A DNA stretch of 64,000 nt from Geobacillus thermocatenulatus (GTDB lineage Bacteria; Bacillota; Bacilli; Bacillales; Anoxybacillaceae), in assembly GCF_002217655.1 (NCBI RefSeq), contig NZ_NEWK01000002.1, positions 1,303,164-1,367,163 on the forward strand. The letters are read 5' to 3'. Each line of letters begins with the position of its first letter. Within the stretch, counting starts at the first letter, position 1. Positions 1 to 8,027 of this stretch are shown one piece after another. The position numbers and the translations under genes are program-made. The notes beneath the pieces are model-generated. The model made no database searches, had not been told where the DNA came from, and worked only from the letters and a program-made list of their open reading frames with translations.

Positions 1-260
1 GCGTCGGCGATGGCGCCGGCTAAATGGTACGCTTTGCTTGAGAACACGACAAGATCAAATGGCTCGGCCGATTCATCGGCAACAAGCAATCTCGGCGCCA
101 ATACCGCATCGCCATGGATGCTGTGGATGACAAGCCCGTATTTCTCCAGTTCCTGTTTTCTGCGCTCGCGGACAAGAAACGTTACGTCCACTCCTTTTTC
201 AAGAAGACGGCCGCCGAAATACCCGCCGACCGCTCCCGCTCCGACAAACAGAATGCGCAT
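1..260 (-). CDS. 2-dehydropantoate 2-reductase-like protein (3' end outside window)
   Basis: Only the N-terminal 86 residues are in the window; the gene runs off the left edge. The first residues form a Rossmann dinucleotide-binding loop, GAGAVGGYFGGRLLEKG, and the sequence continues with the VTFLVR strand typical of the ApbA/PanE ketopantoate reductase family, which makes pantoate with NADPH for coenzyme A synthesis. The ATG at 258-260 lies behind AAAGGAGC. Many bacilli carry several PanE paralogues, so the substrate cannot be fixed from this fragment. It faces away from nothing upstream: the next gene on the right ends at 416 and reads the same way. Confidence 0.8.
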   Translation of the reverse strand, partial: MRILFVGAGAVGGYFGGRLLEKGVDVTFLVRERRKQELEKYGLVIHSIHGDAVLAPRLLVADESAEPFDLVVFSSKAYHLAGAIAD

Positions 261-415
261 CGTATGTACAGCTCCTTTCTCTACTTGAGGGTTGATCCTG
301 CGCTTCCAACGTCTTTCACAAAAGCCATGCCGCCAATCGAACATGCTTCTCGACGATGATGAACAAGAAGAGAAAAAAGGAAGAAGGGAACGCGCCCCTC
401 CTTCCTTCTCGTCCG

Positions 416-619
416 CTAGCAACAACGCGACACTTTGCCGCCTTTGGCATTATAGCGGGCCTCTTGCGCCTCGCAGAAAAACTCTTTCCGCGACTTAATC
501 GGCTCGCCCGGATGATGGGTTTTCATATGTTCAACATATTTTTCATAGCTCGGCACGCCGACCAGCAAGTCAAGAAACTGGCGGCGATAAGCCAACACGG
601 TTTGCAGCCATTTAGGCAT
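416..619 (-). CDS. YbdD/YjiX family small protein, partner of CstA
   Basis: 67 residues, starting at ATG 617-619 behind GAAGGAGC. Its first codons overlap the last eight bases of cstA, so the two are probably translationally coupled. The sequence has the family pattern VGVPSYEKYVEHM followed by HPGEPIKSRKEFF and a Cys-rich end (FFCEAQEARY, SRCC). YbdD/YjiX (DUF466) proteins are encoded directly after CstA/BtsT transporters in many bacteria and are thought to be needed for transport activity; the biochemical role is unclear. A longer in-frame ATG at 676 lies inside cstA and has no ribosome binding site, so I reject it. Confidence 0.85.
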   Translation of the reverse strand: MPKWLQTVLAYRRQFLDLLVGVPSYEKYVEHMKTHHPGEPIKSRKEFFCEAQEARYNAKGGKVSRCC

Positions 620-2687
620 AGTGCTTCGCTCCTTCTCCATCGCGCGGCACATACGGCGCTTCTTTGAGCGGCACATGTTTGTTTTGCAGCACTTTGATCC
701 AGATGTTCAATGCGGAAATGAGCATGGCGATCACCACGAGCATGAAAATCGCGCACAATGTCGCATCAATGTAGTCGTTCATAATAATTTGCCGCATTTG
801 CGCCTCATTCATGGCCGGCGCCAAAATTTTGCCTTGGCTCAAGCTGTCTTGGAACATGTTTGCATGCGACAAGAAACCAATTTTGACGTTTTCATGGAAC
901 AGCTTTTGATACCCGGCCGTCAGCGTGACAACCAAAAGCCATGTTGTCGGCACGAGCGTGACCCAAACATATGCCTTTTTGCCCATTTTAAATAGAACCG
1001 TCGTCGCAAACAACAAGGCGATGCCCGCCAACATTTGGTTGGCGATGCCAAACAGCGGCCATAGTGTGTTGATGCCGCCTAGCGGGTCGACGACGCCTTG
1101 GTACAGGAAGTAGCCCCACGCCAGCACACAAAGGGTCGTGGCGATCAAGTTCGAGGCAAGCGAATCCGTTTTTCCGAGCGGTTTGTAAAACGTGCCCATA
1201 ATGTCTTGGATCATGAAACGGCCGACGCGCGTGCCGGCGTCAATCGTTGTCAAGATGAACAGCGCTTCAAACAAGATGGCAAAGTGATACCAGAACGCCA
1301 TAAGCGCCTTGCCCCCGATGACGCTCGATAAAATGTGCGCCATCCCGATCGCCAACGTCGGCGCCCCGCCCGTGCGTGACAACACCGTTTGCTCGCCGAC
1401 GTCCTTCGCCAGCTGCGCAAGCATATCCGGTGTGATGGTGAAGCCCCATGACGATACCACTTTTGCCGCCTGCGCCACGTCTTGGCCAATCACTGCCGCC
1501 GGGCTGTTGATGGCAAAATACGCCCCTGGCGTCAAGACGCAAGCCGCCACCATCGCCATAACCGCGACGAACGACTCCATCAACATCGCACCGTAGCCGA
1601 TCGGCCGCGAATGGCTTTCAAGCTCAATCATCTTCGGCGTCGTGCCGGATGAAACGAGCGCGTGGAACCCGGACACCGCGCCGCAGGCAATCGTGATGAA
1701 CAAGAACGGGAACAAGTTGCCGGCGAAGACCGGCCCTGTGCCGTCGATAAATCTCGTCACCGCCGGCATTTGCAAGTCCGGCATGACAACAAAAATGCCA
1801 AGCGCCAATCCAACGATTGTACCGATTTTCAAGAATGTGCTCAAATAGTCACGCGGCGCAAGCAACAGCCATACCGGCAGCGCCGAAGCGACAAATCCGT
1901 AAATGATCATTAAGATCGCGATCGTTTCCCCTTTGAGCGTAAACATCGCCGAGAGCGTCGGGTGCTCTGCGACGTACTGACCGGCCACAATCGACAAAAT
2001 CAACAGCACAAATCCCCCAAGCGACGCCTCTGCCACACGCCCCGGACGGATAAAGCGCATGTAAATGCCCATCAAAATCGCAATCGGAATCGTCGCAGCA
2101 ATCGTAAACATCCCCCACGGGCTTCCGACAAGCGCTTTCACAACAACGAGCGCCAATACGGCCAATAAAATAATCATAATGCCCAAAATGCCAAGCGCTG
2201 CGATCAAGCCCGTCACCGGTCCCATTTCTTCCTTGATCATTTCGCCAAGCGACTTCCCGTTGCGACGCATCGACGCAAACAAAATGACAAAGTCTTGCAC
2301 CGCTCCACCGAGCACAACGCCGATCACAATCCAAAGCGTCCCGGGCAAGTACCCCATCTGCGCGGCCAAAATCGGTCCGACAAGCGGCCCGGCGCCGGCG
2401 ATGGCGGCGAAGTGATGCCCGAACAGCACCCATTTGTTCGTCGGGACATAGTCCTTCCCGTCGTTAAACACTTCAGCCGGCGTTTTTCGATTATCATCGA
2501 GGCCAAACACTTTGCGGCCGATAAACCGGCTGTAAAAACGATAGGCGACCGCATACGTGCAGACAGCGGCGACGATCAGCCACATGGCGTTGACCGACTC
2601 GCCGCGGCTTAAAGCCAAAATGGCAAACGCGGCGGCCCCGAGGACAGAAATGAGTCCCCATAACAGGATCGATTTTAGTCCCTTCAC
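612..2687 (-). CDS. cstA: CstA family carbon-starvation / pyruvate-type transporter
   Basis: 691 residues, polytopic membrane protein with about 16-18 hydrophobic segments. Starts at GTG 2685-2687 with AAGGAGG eight bases upstream. The conserved N-terminal CstA block is visible: YRFYSRFIGRKVFGLDDNR, then GHHFAAIAGAGPLVGPILAA near residue 95, and a second CstA_5TM region near the C-terminus. CstA was first described as a peptide-uptake protein induced by carbon starvation in E. coli; relatives (BtsT, CstA) carry pyruvate. It is followed by the small YbdD gene, with overlapping reading frames. No cre or other operator is obvious in the 220 bases upstream. Confidence 0.9.
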   Translation of the reverse strand: MKGLKSILLWGLISVLGAAAFAILALSRGESVNAMWLIVAAVCTYAVAYRFYSRFIGRKVFGLDDNRKTPAEVFNDGKDYVPTNKWVLFGHHFAAIAGAGPLVGPILAAQMGYLPGTLWIVIGVVLGGAVQDFVILFASMRRNGKSLGEMIKEEMGPVTGLIAALGILGIMIILLAVLALVVVKALVGSPWGMFTIAATIPIAILMGIYMRFIRPGRVAEASLGGFVLLILSIVAGQYVAEHPTLSAMFTLKGETIAILMIIYGFVASALPVWLLLAPRDYLSTFLKIGTIVGLALGIFVVMPDLQMPAVTRFIDGTGPVFAGNLFPFLFITIACGAVSGFHALVSSGTTPKMIELESHSRPIGYGAMLMESFVAVMAMVAACVLTPGAYFAINSPAAVIGQDVAQAAKVVSSWGFTITPDMLAQLAKDVGEQTVLSRTGGAPTLAIGMAHILSSVIGGKALMAFWYHFAILFEALFILTTIDAGTRVGRFMIQDIMGTFYKPLGKTDSLASNLIATTLCVLAWGYFLYQGVVDPLGGINTLWPLFGIANQMLAGIALLFATTVLFKMGKKAYVWVTLVPTTWLLVVTLTAGYQKLFHENVKIGFLSHANMFQDSLSQGKILAPAMNEAQMRQIIMNDYIDATLCAIFMLVVIAMLISALNIWIKVLQNKHVPLKEAPYVPRDGEGAKHYA

Positions 2688-2940
2688 ACGGCTTCCTCCT
2701 TTTTTATTATCAAAATCCTTTACGCTACCATTATATTCATTATTCTGAAAAATTTAAAGATATTTTTTCATCTTCAAACTAACGTATCGTTTGGTTCTAT
2801 AGGAACGTTTTTCCGCATTCCTATTTCACAAAAGTATAAAACAAGTCTTTGGCGCAAAAAATGTAATTGCACCCATCGGCTTAACCAGCAACTGACTATG
2901 AAGCACCCATTGATTGTCTCCAGCTCCATCTAACGGCACA

Positions 2941-3438
2941 ATGGACAAAACAACGATCAACTACTATTTCAGTAAAGGGTTCGAGAAGGTGAAGGCGATC
3001 GAAGCATTGTTATGGAGCATTGCTTTGCCTGGATTTGGGCAACTGTTGAACAAAAAGTATATAAAAGGAATTTTGTTTATTGCGTTGGAATTTGTGATTA
3101 ACACCCAATCTCATTTCAATGAAGCCATCCGCCTCAGCTTTTTGGGACGTACAGATGAGGCCTCCCGCATCATCGATATCGGATGGCTGATGTTTTATCC
3201 ATGTCTATACTTTTTTGCCATGTGGGATGCATTTAAAGACGCTGGCGGCGGGCGGACACCGTACTCGTTTTTACCGTTTGTCGTCTCCGCCTACTTTGTG
3301 ACGGTCGGCTTGATGTACTCGACGCACGTAACGGTTGGCGGCGTGTTTTTCGGGCCGATTTGGCTGCCGATCTTAGCGGTCATTCCCGGGCTCTTCATTG
3401 GATGGTTGCTGCAATTTCTGCTGCTGAAATGGAAATAG
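2941..3438 (+). CDS. Integral membrane protein of unknown function
   Basis: 165 residues from ATG 2941; a TTG in frame at 2914 is the other possible start, directly after a TGA. Neither start has a convincing ribosome binding site. Four to five hydrophobic segments are visible. The first contains WSIALPGFGQLLNKKYIKG, a pattern seen in small TM2-like and DUF5683-like membrane proteins, and the C-terminus ends in a basic LLLKWK. Transcription converges with the terC gene, and a shared hairpin separates them. I do not recognise a function. Confidence 0.6.
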   Translation: MDKTTINYYFSKGFEKVKAIEALLWSIALPGFGQLLNKKYIKGILFIALEFVINTQSHFNEAIRLSFLGRTDEASRIIDIGWLMFYPCLYFFAMWDAFKDAGGGRTPYSFLPFVVSAYFVTVGLMYSTHVTVGGVFFGPIWLPILAVIPGLFIGWLLQFLLLKWK

Positions 3439-3465
3439 CCATCCGCTTGGTGATTGCCCTACCAC

Positions 3466-3497
3466 AAAAGCCGCCAATTATTCATTGGCGGCTTTCG
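3466..3497. terminator. Bidirectional hairpin between two convergent genes
   Basis: AAAGCCGCCAAT pairs with ATTGGCGGCTTT around a five-base loop. It lies between the stop of the membrane protein at 3438 and the stop of terC at 3478 (the stem overlaps the terC stop), so it can end transcripts from both sides. Confidence 0.7.
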
Positions 3498-4170
3498 GTT
3501 GCGGCTCTTTGGCGCTTTTTCGTTTTTTTATCGCTCCCGCCACAATGACAGCGGCAACAACGAGCAGCTCAAATCCATACTTCACGGCGGGATTGGCAAA
3601 ATACGCCTTTAAAAACGGCTCATCGACGATCATTTTCGCCGCCGTCCAAGCGAGGACACCGGCGCCGATCGTAATAACGATTGGGAAGCGCTCGATCCAT
3701 TTTAAAATGAGCGTGCTTCCCCACACCATGATCGGAACGGAAATGAGCAGCCCAAGGATCACGAGGAGAAAGCTTCCGTGCGCGGCTCCGGCAACCGCCA
3801 ACACGTTGTCAAGGCCCATCAACGCATCGGCAATGATGATCGTGCGAATCGCCTCCCATAAACTCCCCCCTGCTTCAACATCGTCGTGTCCCTTCCCCTC
3901 AACAAGCAACTTATAGGCGATCCACACAAGCAGCACGCCGCCGACAAGCAAAAGCCCTGGGATTTTCAGCAGCCAGACGACAAAAATCGTCGCCAGCGCC
4001 CGGATGACGACAGCGCCTACCGTTCCCCAGACAACCGCCTTTTTTTGCTGGTGTTTCGGCAAGTTGCGAGCCGCCAACCCAATCACGATGGCGTTATCCC
4101 CTGCCAGCAAAAGATCGATAATAATGATCGAGAGCAACGCCGTCCAAAACTCTGCTGACAATACATCCAT
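3478..4170 (-). CDS. TerC family protein, probable manganese exporter (YkoY/MeeY-like)
   Basis: 230 residues, seven or so membrane segments. Two TerC signature blocks with buried acids are visible: DLLLAGDNAIVIG near residue 20 and DALMGLDNVLAVAG near residue 115. The C-terminus is a Lys-rich tail. TerC proteins of Bacillus (YkoY/MeeY, YceF/MeeF) export Mn2+, perhaps to load secreted metalloproteins. Here the gene lies 14 bases after a DUF1232 gene, and the pair is led by a yybP-ykoY Mn2+ riboswitch, the same control used by B. subtilis ykoY. That context makes Mn2+ efflux the best call; the sequence itself would also fit the YjbE branch. Ribosome binding site AAAGGGGG. Confidence 0.85.
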   Translation of the reverse strand: MDVLSAEFWTALLSIIIIDLLLAGDNAIVIGLAARNLPKHQQKKAVVWGTVGAVVIRALATIFVVWLLKIPGLLLVGGVLLVWIAYKLLVEGKGHDDVEAGGSLWEAIRTIIIADALMGLDNVLAVAGAAHGSFLLVILGLLISVPIMVWGSTLILKWIERFPIVITIGAGVLAWTAAKMIVDEPFLKAYFANPAVKYGFELLVVAAVIVAGAIKKRKSAKEPQPKAANE

Positions 4171-4184
4171 GGAACAATCCCCCT

Positions 4185-4457
4185 TTACAAGTTATATTTT
4201 TCCTTTAGCGAAATCGGAGCCATCTTGATGACTTGCTGCAAAATAAATAGGAAGACGGCCAAATCATCGATCAAACCAAATAACGCGAGCCAATCAGGAA
4301 TGAGATCAAACGGCAGCACCATATATAGCAGGAACAACCCGACAGAGAACGCTTTTTTTCGCATCGGCACCTCGCGCGAAACAAAAAATTCAAACAGAAA
4401 TGGAAGAAAACGCCGGACATGGATGATGAAGCGAAGCCGTTTCCACCATTTGCGCAT
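4185..4457 (-). CDS. DUF1232 (YkvA-type) small membrane protein
   Basis: 90 residues starting at ATG 4457 behind GGGGGGAA. The DUF1232 core is clear in the second half: YMVLPFDLIPDW then GLIDDLAVFLF, with a hydrophobic hairpin on either side of the acidic IDD. An N-terminal basic stretch (MRKWWKRLRF) should face the cytoplasm. The family's function is unknown. It is the first gene after the Mn2+ riboswitch and is followed 14 bases later by terC, which suggests a link to Mn2+ homeostasis (inference). Confidence 0.85.
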   Translation of the reverse strand: MRKWWKRLRFIIHVRRFLPFLFEFFVSREVPMRKKAFSVGLFLLYMVLPFDLIPDWLALFGLIDDLAVFLFILQQVIKMAPISLKEKYNL

Positions 4458-4544
4458 GCCATTCCCCCCGCTTTTTGTTCTTTTTGAAGCCGAACCTATC
4501 TTCTTTTACGATTATCTTCCCCCCTTTTGTTTCATGACATGAAA

Positions 4545-4576
4545 GAAGGCCTTTACCATCCTTGGTAAAGGCCTTC
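4545..4576 (-). terminator. Second hairpin of the Mn riboswitch leader
   Basis: A near-perfect stem: GAAGGCCTTTACCA pairs with TGGTAAAGGCCTTC, followed on the minus strand by TTTCATG. It shares the CCTTTACC/GGTAAAGG core with the hairpin at 4587-4616, so arms of the two hairpins could pair with each other. Confidence 0.7.
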
Positions 4577-4586
4577 ATAAATAAAA

Positions 4587-4616
4587 GAGACCTTTACCCA
4601 CATCGGTAAAGGTCTC
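4587..4616 (-). terminator. Expression-platform terminator of the Mn2+ riboswitch
   Basis: GAGACCTTTACC pairs with GGTAAAGGTCTC and is followed on the minus strand by TTTTATTT. The 5' arm is also the 3' conserved strand of the yybP-ykoY aptamer (GCGAGACCTTTACC), so metal binding and termination are mutually exclusive in the usual way. Confidence 0.8.
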
Positions 4617-4702
4617 GCTAACAACGTCGCCGTTGCCAACAAAGCCGAGGGCGCGCGCCCTGAACTGACGACTTTGCTGTTAAAGCTACTCCCCTTTAAC
4701 AA
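4598..4702 (-). ncRNA. yybP-ykoY manganese riboswitch
   Basis: Read on the minus strand, the aptamer landmarks appear in order: AAAGGGGAGTAGC (4685-4700), GTCGTCA, GGCTTTGTTGGCA, GCAACGGCGA and GAGACCTTTACC. These are the conserved segments of the Mn2+-sensing yybP-ykoY class. It lies between a sigma-A type promoter and the DUF1232-terC pair, and is followed by two terminator-like hairpins. Mn2+ binding should favour read-through into the exporter genes. Confidence 0.9.
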
Positions 4703-4725
4703 ATGCACATTCATTTTGCAATTTC

Positions 4726-4755
4726 ATGATATTCAATGTTCACGCGTCCTGTCAA
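4726..4755 (-). promoter_or_regulatory. Promoter of the Mn riboswitch transcript
   Basis: TTGACA (4750-4755) and TATCAT (4726-4731), 18 bases apart on the minus strand, just upstream of the aptamer. Confidence 0.65.
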
Positions 4756-4830
4756 TACCATTTTTTCATCTGTTGCAAAAAATCGCCTCCACTCCCTTTC
4801 CAAACAGCGCAACAATTCCCCTCCGCCTTT

Positions 4831-5151
4831 TCATTGCCCGGCTGTGAACTTTAAACCGATGATCCCGACAAGAATGAACAATAAAAAGACAATCCGCGGC
4901 GCGTTTATCGGCTCATTTAAAAACAGCATGCCGATGATGACCGCCCCGAGCGCCCCGATTCCCGTCCAAACCGCATAGGCGGTGCCGATCGGCAATGTTT
5001 TCGTTGCCATCGATAAAAAGTAAAAACTGGCTGCCATCCCCGCAACAGTGACGACAGACGGCCAAAGACGGGTGAACCCGGCCGTATATTTCAGCGCAAT
5101 GGCCCACACCACCTCGAACAGTCCGGCGACCGTTAAGTAAACCCACGCCAA
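4831..5151 (-). CDS. gdx: Guanidinium exporter Gdx (SMR family, SugE type)
   Basis: 106 residues with four membrane helices, the standard size for the small multidrug resistance family. The conserved membrane Glu is at about residue 13 (GLFEVVWA), and the Gdx/SugE-type stretch TAYAVWTGIGALGAV lies near residue 58. Gdx proteins expel guanidinium in exchange for protons as antiparallel dimers. The start is TTG 5149-5151 with AAAGGGGG seven bases upstream; the nearby ATG at 5156-5158 is in another frame. A guanidine-I riboswitch sits immediately upstream, which confirms the substrate class. Confidence 0.92.
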   Translation of the reverse strand: MAWVYLTVAGLFEVVWAIALKYTAGFTRLWPSVVTVAGMAASFYFLSMATKTLPIGTAYAVWTGIGALGAVIIGMLFLNEPINAPRIVFLLFILVGIIGLKFTAGQ

Positions 5152-5173
5152 TGAGCATTCCCCCTTTCCAAAA

Positions 5174-5300
5174 TAAAAAAGCCGCGGGAAATATCGAAAC
5201 GATACTCCTCCCGGGCTTTTATCCCTCCGTGTACGCGAGCAGCGCCGCGCGTTTTCTCTCGGTCACAGCCCAGCCGCCTGGCAGCTGCGGAACCCTCGAA
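5174..5300 (-). ncRNA. Guanidine-I (ykkC/yxkD) riboswitch with overlapping terminator
   Basis: On the minus strand the conserved segments appear in order: AGGGTTCCG (5288-5296), CTGTGACCGAGAGAAAA, ACACGGAGGGATAAAAG, CCCGGGAGG. The last strand can instead pair with CCCGCGGC, followed by a T-run (5174-5190), giving a terminator overlapping the aptamer. Guanidine should stabilise the aptamer and switch on gdx directly downstream. Confidence 0.93.
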
Positions 5301-5330
5301 AACGTTTCTTGTATTGACTGGCTGCCAATC

Positions 5331-5359
5331 AGCATACCACGTGAACCAAGCGCTTGCAA
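5331..5359 (-). promoter_or_regulatory. Promoter of the guanidine riboswitch transcript
   Basis: TTGCAA (5354-5359) and TATGCT (5331-5336) with a 17-base spacer on the minus strand, about 30 bases before the aptamer. Confidence 0.5.
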
Positions 5360-5414
5360 TCCATCCGTCTTCCGCATATTTCCGACAGATGAAGGCCGAG
5401 GGCCCCCATCCGTC

Positions 5415-5705
5415 TTACACCGGGTCGTTATCGACGTCACTGTACGATTCAATCGCCTGATCAAGCGCCCGGTAAGCTTCAGCGAAGGCGTTCGTCGCCG
5501 ATTCGTCACCGGCGGCGGCAAGTTCGACCCGTGCATTGTGCGCATGGGTGACAGCGCGGATGACGTCTTCAATCATTGGCTGTTTCTCACCTGCGCTCGC
5601 TTTTAATTGTTCAAGCTCGCGAATCCCTTCATCAAGATTCGTTGAAAGTGGGTCATGGAACGATTGTTCGAGCTGCTCTTTTACGCGTTGCAATACTTCT
5701 TTCAT
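5415..5705 (-). CDS. Small soluble protein of unknown function
   Basis: 96 residues, rich in Glu and Ala, mostly predicted helix with no membrane segment. I do not recognise the family. Two ATG codons lie side by side; the second (5703-5705) has the better spacing from GGGTGG. The C-terminus is acidic (SYSDVDNDPV). It stands alone between the gdx riboswitch promoter and spoVR, all on the minus strand. Confidence 0.65.
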   Translation of the reverse strand: MKEVLQRVKEQLEQSFHDPLSTNLDEGIRELEQLKASAGEKQPMIEDVIRAVTHAHNARVELAAAGDESATNAFAEAYRALDQAIESYSDVDNDPV

Positions 5706-5791
5706 CATCGTCCACCCTTTCTTTATGACTTGTCATCCGCTAGTGTGGGCGATTGACGGCAGACTATGCATCATCCTTTCATGATGGCAAA

Positions 5792-5814
5792 CAAAAAAAG
5801 CAGGATGCCCCTGC
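5792..5814 (-). terminator. Terminator of spoVR
   Basis: GCAGG-GGCAT-CCTGC followed by seven T on the minus strand, ten bases after the spoVR stop. Confidence 0.75.
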
Positions 5815-5822
5815 CTTGCCAA

Positions 5823-7244
5823 TTACAAATATTTTCGATGGACCGTTTTCCCATCATATGTGAACAATATCGGCTTCTCTTCAACAACCGTCTCCATATG
5901 AACCGGCCGTCCCCACAGTTGATAAATGTACGGCAATACTTTTTCCAAATATTTTAAGTCAAGCTCAATCCCCTCATACCAATGCTTCAAATACAGCTCC
6001 CCGTTGCGCATATAATCGCCGTCATTGACCGTGATATACGGAAACCCGCCGTTGACCCGCATGCTGACAAGCTGATCGCGGATATGCTCCCAGTTTTTGT
6101 CGACGATTTTATATTCTTTCCCCTGTTTTTGGAACAAATACATATCTTCGCGCATGACGAGCTCTTTCGTCAAATAGTTGCGCAAAAACGAAATGTCGGA
6201 TTCCAGCTCGCGCACTTCAAAAATTTTCGCCCGTCCTGAGCCTGGTTTGACACCGTATTTTTTCATCTCTTCCGTCGGATTGTTCCAGCGCTCTTCGATG
6301 TCCTCAAAAATTTTCAGCCCTAAATAGTACGGATTGATGCCAGTGCGCGATGGCTGCACAACATTGGCATTTAACTTCGCGAATTCAATCGCTTCATCGC
6401 TCGTTAAGTCCATTTCCCGCAAAATGCGCTGATGCCAATACGTCGCCCAGCCTTCGTTCATGATTTTCGTCTCCAGCTGCGGCCAAAAATAGAGCATTTC
6501 CTCGCGCATCATCGTTAAAATGTCGCGTTGCCAGTCCTCCAGTTCGCGGCTGTATTCTTCAATGAACAATAGCACATCTTTTTCCGGTTGCGGCGGAAAC
6601 TTGCGCCGTTTCTTTCGCGGCGGCGTGTTCAGCTTGTTCCGCTCGTCAAGCGACCATAAATCGTCGTACGGCGTCGATGTTTTCGGAGGCTCCTCCTCTT
6701 CGTACACTTCCGTATCTTCCCACGTCCATGACAGCTTCGGCCGCAAGAGCGAGGGATCGATATGCTCCTGAATGGCCAAGACGGCATCTAAAAATTTTTC
6801 CACTTCCAATTTTCCGTATTGATGTTCATAATGCTTGATCCGCTCCGCTGTCGCCGCCATGCTTTCCACCATATCGCGCTTCGTGTTGCTAAAGCGGACG
6901 TTGTTTTTGAAAAAGTCGCTGTGAGCCAACACATGGGCGACGATCAGCTTATTTTGGATGAGCGTATTCGTATCGAGCAAAAACGCATAACAAGGATCCG
7001 AGTTAATGACAAGTTCGTAAATTTTGCTTAACCCTAAATCATAATGAAGCTTCATTTTGTAAAATTGTTTCCCAAAGCTCCAATGGGAAAATCGCGTCGG
7101 CATTCCGTAGGCGCCAAACGTATAAAGAATGTCCGCCGGACAAATTTCATAACGCATCGGATAAAAATCAAGGCCAAATCCTTCCGCAATTTCGGTAATT
7201 TCGGCAATGGCCCGTTCCAGCTCTTTCAGGTCGCCCTTCCGCAT
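5823..7244 (-). CDS. spoVR: SpoVR family protein, spore cortex formation
   Basis: 473 residues, close to the B. subtilis SpoVR length. Family landmarks include [21 protein letters not shown] at the N-terminus (shown here only in part), AHSDFFKNN near residue 107, and [13 protein letters not shown] in the middle; His and Glu residues in these blocks are conserved. SpoVR is needed for normal cortex assembly in the mother cell; the enterobacterial relative YcgB is co-controlled with the YeaG/YeaH pair, whose homologues PrkA and YhbH are also in this window (24.3-27.7 kb). Start ATG 7244 behind GGGGGGG. A sigma-E-like promoter lies upstream. Confidence 0.93.
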   Translation of the reverse strand: MRKGDLKELERAIAEITEIAEGFGLDFYPMRYEICPADILYTFGAYGMPTRFSHWSFGKQFYKMKLHYDLGLSKIYELVINSDPCYAFLLDTNTLIQNKLIVAHVLAHSDFFKNNVRFSNTKRDMVESMAATAERIKHYEHQYGKLEVEKFLDAVLAIQEHIDPSLLRPKLSWTWEDTEVYEEEEPPKTSTPYDDLWSLDERNKLNTPPRKKRRKFPPQPEKDVLLFIEEYSRELEDWQRDILTMMREEMLYFWPQLETKIMNEGWATYWHQRILREMDLTSDEAIEFAKLNANVVQPSRTGINPYYLGLKIFEDIEERWNNPTEEMKKYGVKPGSGRAKIFEVRELESDISFLRNYLTKELVMREDMYLFQKQGKEYKIVDKNWEHIRDQLVSMRVNGGFPYITVNDGDYMRNGELYLKHWYEGIELDLKYLEKVLPYIYQLWGRPVHMETVVEEKPILFTYDGKTVHRKYL

Positions 7245-7272
7245 CCAAACCCCCCCTTTTCCCCCTTACCAC

Positions 7273-7302
7273 AATGTATGAGGGAAAAGAAATTTTGATA
7301 CG
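7273..7302 (-). promoter_or_regulatory. Candidate sigma-E promoter of spoVR
   Basis: On the minus strand CATACATT (7273-7280) matches the sigma-E -10 box, with CGTATCA (7296-7302) 15 bases upstream as a loose -35. It lies 28 bases before the start codon. B. subtilis spoVR is a sigma-E gene. Confidence 0.55.
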
Positions 7303-7392
7303 TTGAATCATTGTCCATGCTTTCCATTTCTGCCTGCCGTCCTTTATAATTTGTGTTGTACACGACATATTTCCATAAAGCGTGGTGATCGT

Positions 7393-7998
7393 TTGCATCA
7401 ATATTGGCATCATTTCATTGAACATTTTGGCTACGTCGGCATTATGGTTTCGCTCATGCTTGGCATCGTCGGATTGCCGATTCCCGATGAGCTGCTGTTG
7501 ACATATGCCGGTTACCGCGTCTCAACCGGCGCCTTTTCGTATCCACTCGCCTTTCTCGCTTGTTGGTTCGGGGCGATCGCAGGTATTTCAATCAGTTATA
7601 CCCTTGGGATCACATTGGGGCTCCCGTTTTTGCATAAATTCGGTCCCAAGCTCCATCTTACGGAAAAGCGGCTCGAGCAAACGAAAGCACTTTTTTCGAA
7701 ACTCGGCCCAGCGGTATTGTTCATTTGCTATTTCATCCCCGGCGTTCGGCATCTCGCCGCCTTTTGGGCCGGCATGAACGCCTACAGCTTGAGAAAGTTT
7801 GCTTTGTTCGCCTACAGCGGGGCGATGGTGTGGGTCGCTGTCTTTTTGACAATCGGAGCCTATTTTGAAAGCCGCTGGATGGCCGTCAAGCAGTACATCC
7901 ATGCCTACCGTCCGTTCTTATTTCCCGTCTTTTTGGTCGCTCTTGGCTTCGCCATCCTTTATTGGTACATGCAACAAAAGCGAAAAACACCGGGGTAA
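7393..7998 (+). CDS. DedA family membrane protein
   Basis: 201 residues from TTG 7393, with GGTGAT just upstream; a longer TTG start at 7303 would add a Cys-rich, non-conserved stretch and has no ribosome binding site. DedA/SNARE-associated features are visible: FGYVGIMVSLMLGIVGLPIPDE (shown in part) with the conserved PIPDE, then GPAVLFICYFIPGVRHLAAF with the Gly-Arg pair of the re-entrant loop. About five membrane segments. DedA proteins are lipid or proton-coupled transporters, some of them undecaprenyl phosphate flippases; the substrate here is unknown. Confidence 0.85.
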   Translation: MHQYWHHFIEHFGYVGIMVSLMLGIVGLPIPDELLLTYAGYRVSTGAFSYPLAFLACWFGAIAGISISYTLGITLGLPFLHKFGPKLHLTEKRLEQTKALFSKLGPAVLFICYFIPGVRHLAAFWAGMNAYSLRKFALFAYSGAMVWVAVFLTIGAYFESRWMAVKQYIHAYRPFLFPVFLVALGFAILYWYMQQKRKTPG

Positions 7999-8009
7999 TC
8001 CCGGTGTTT
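7985..8009 (+). terminator. Terminator of the dedA gene
   Basis: AAACACCGGG pairs with CCCGGTGTTT around the stop codon. Both directions have short T-runs, so it may also serve the convergent gene at 8028. Confidence 0.7.
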
Positions 8010-8027
8010 CTCATTTCTCGATGCACG

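Noticed and set aside
4913-5158. ATG-started frame at the gdx start
   Set aside because: It is in the wrong frame; the in-frame TTG with a good Shine-Dalgarno gives the complete Gdx protein.
5219-5572. 117-codon minus-strand frame
   Set aside because: It covers the guanidine-I riboswitch and its promoter; the RNA landmarks explain the sequence.
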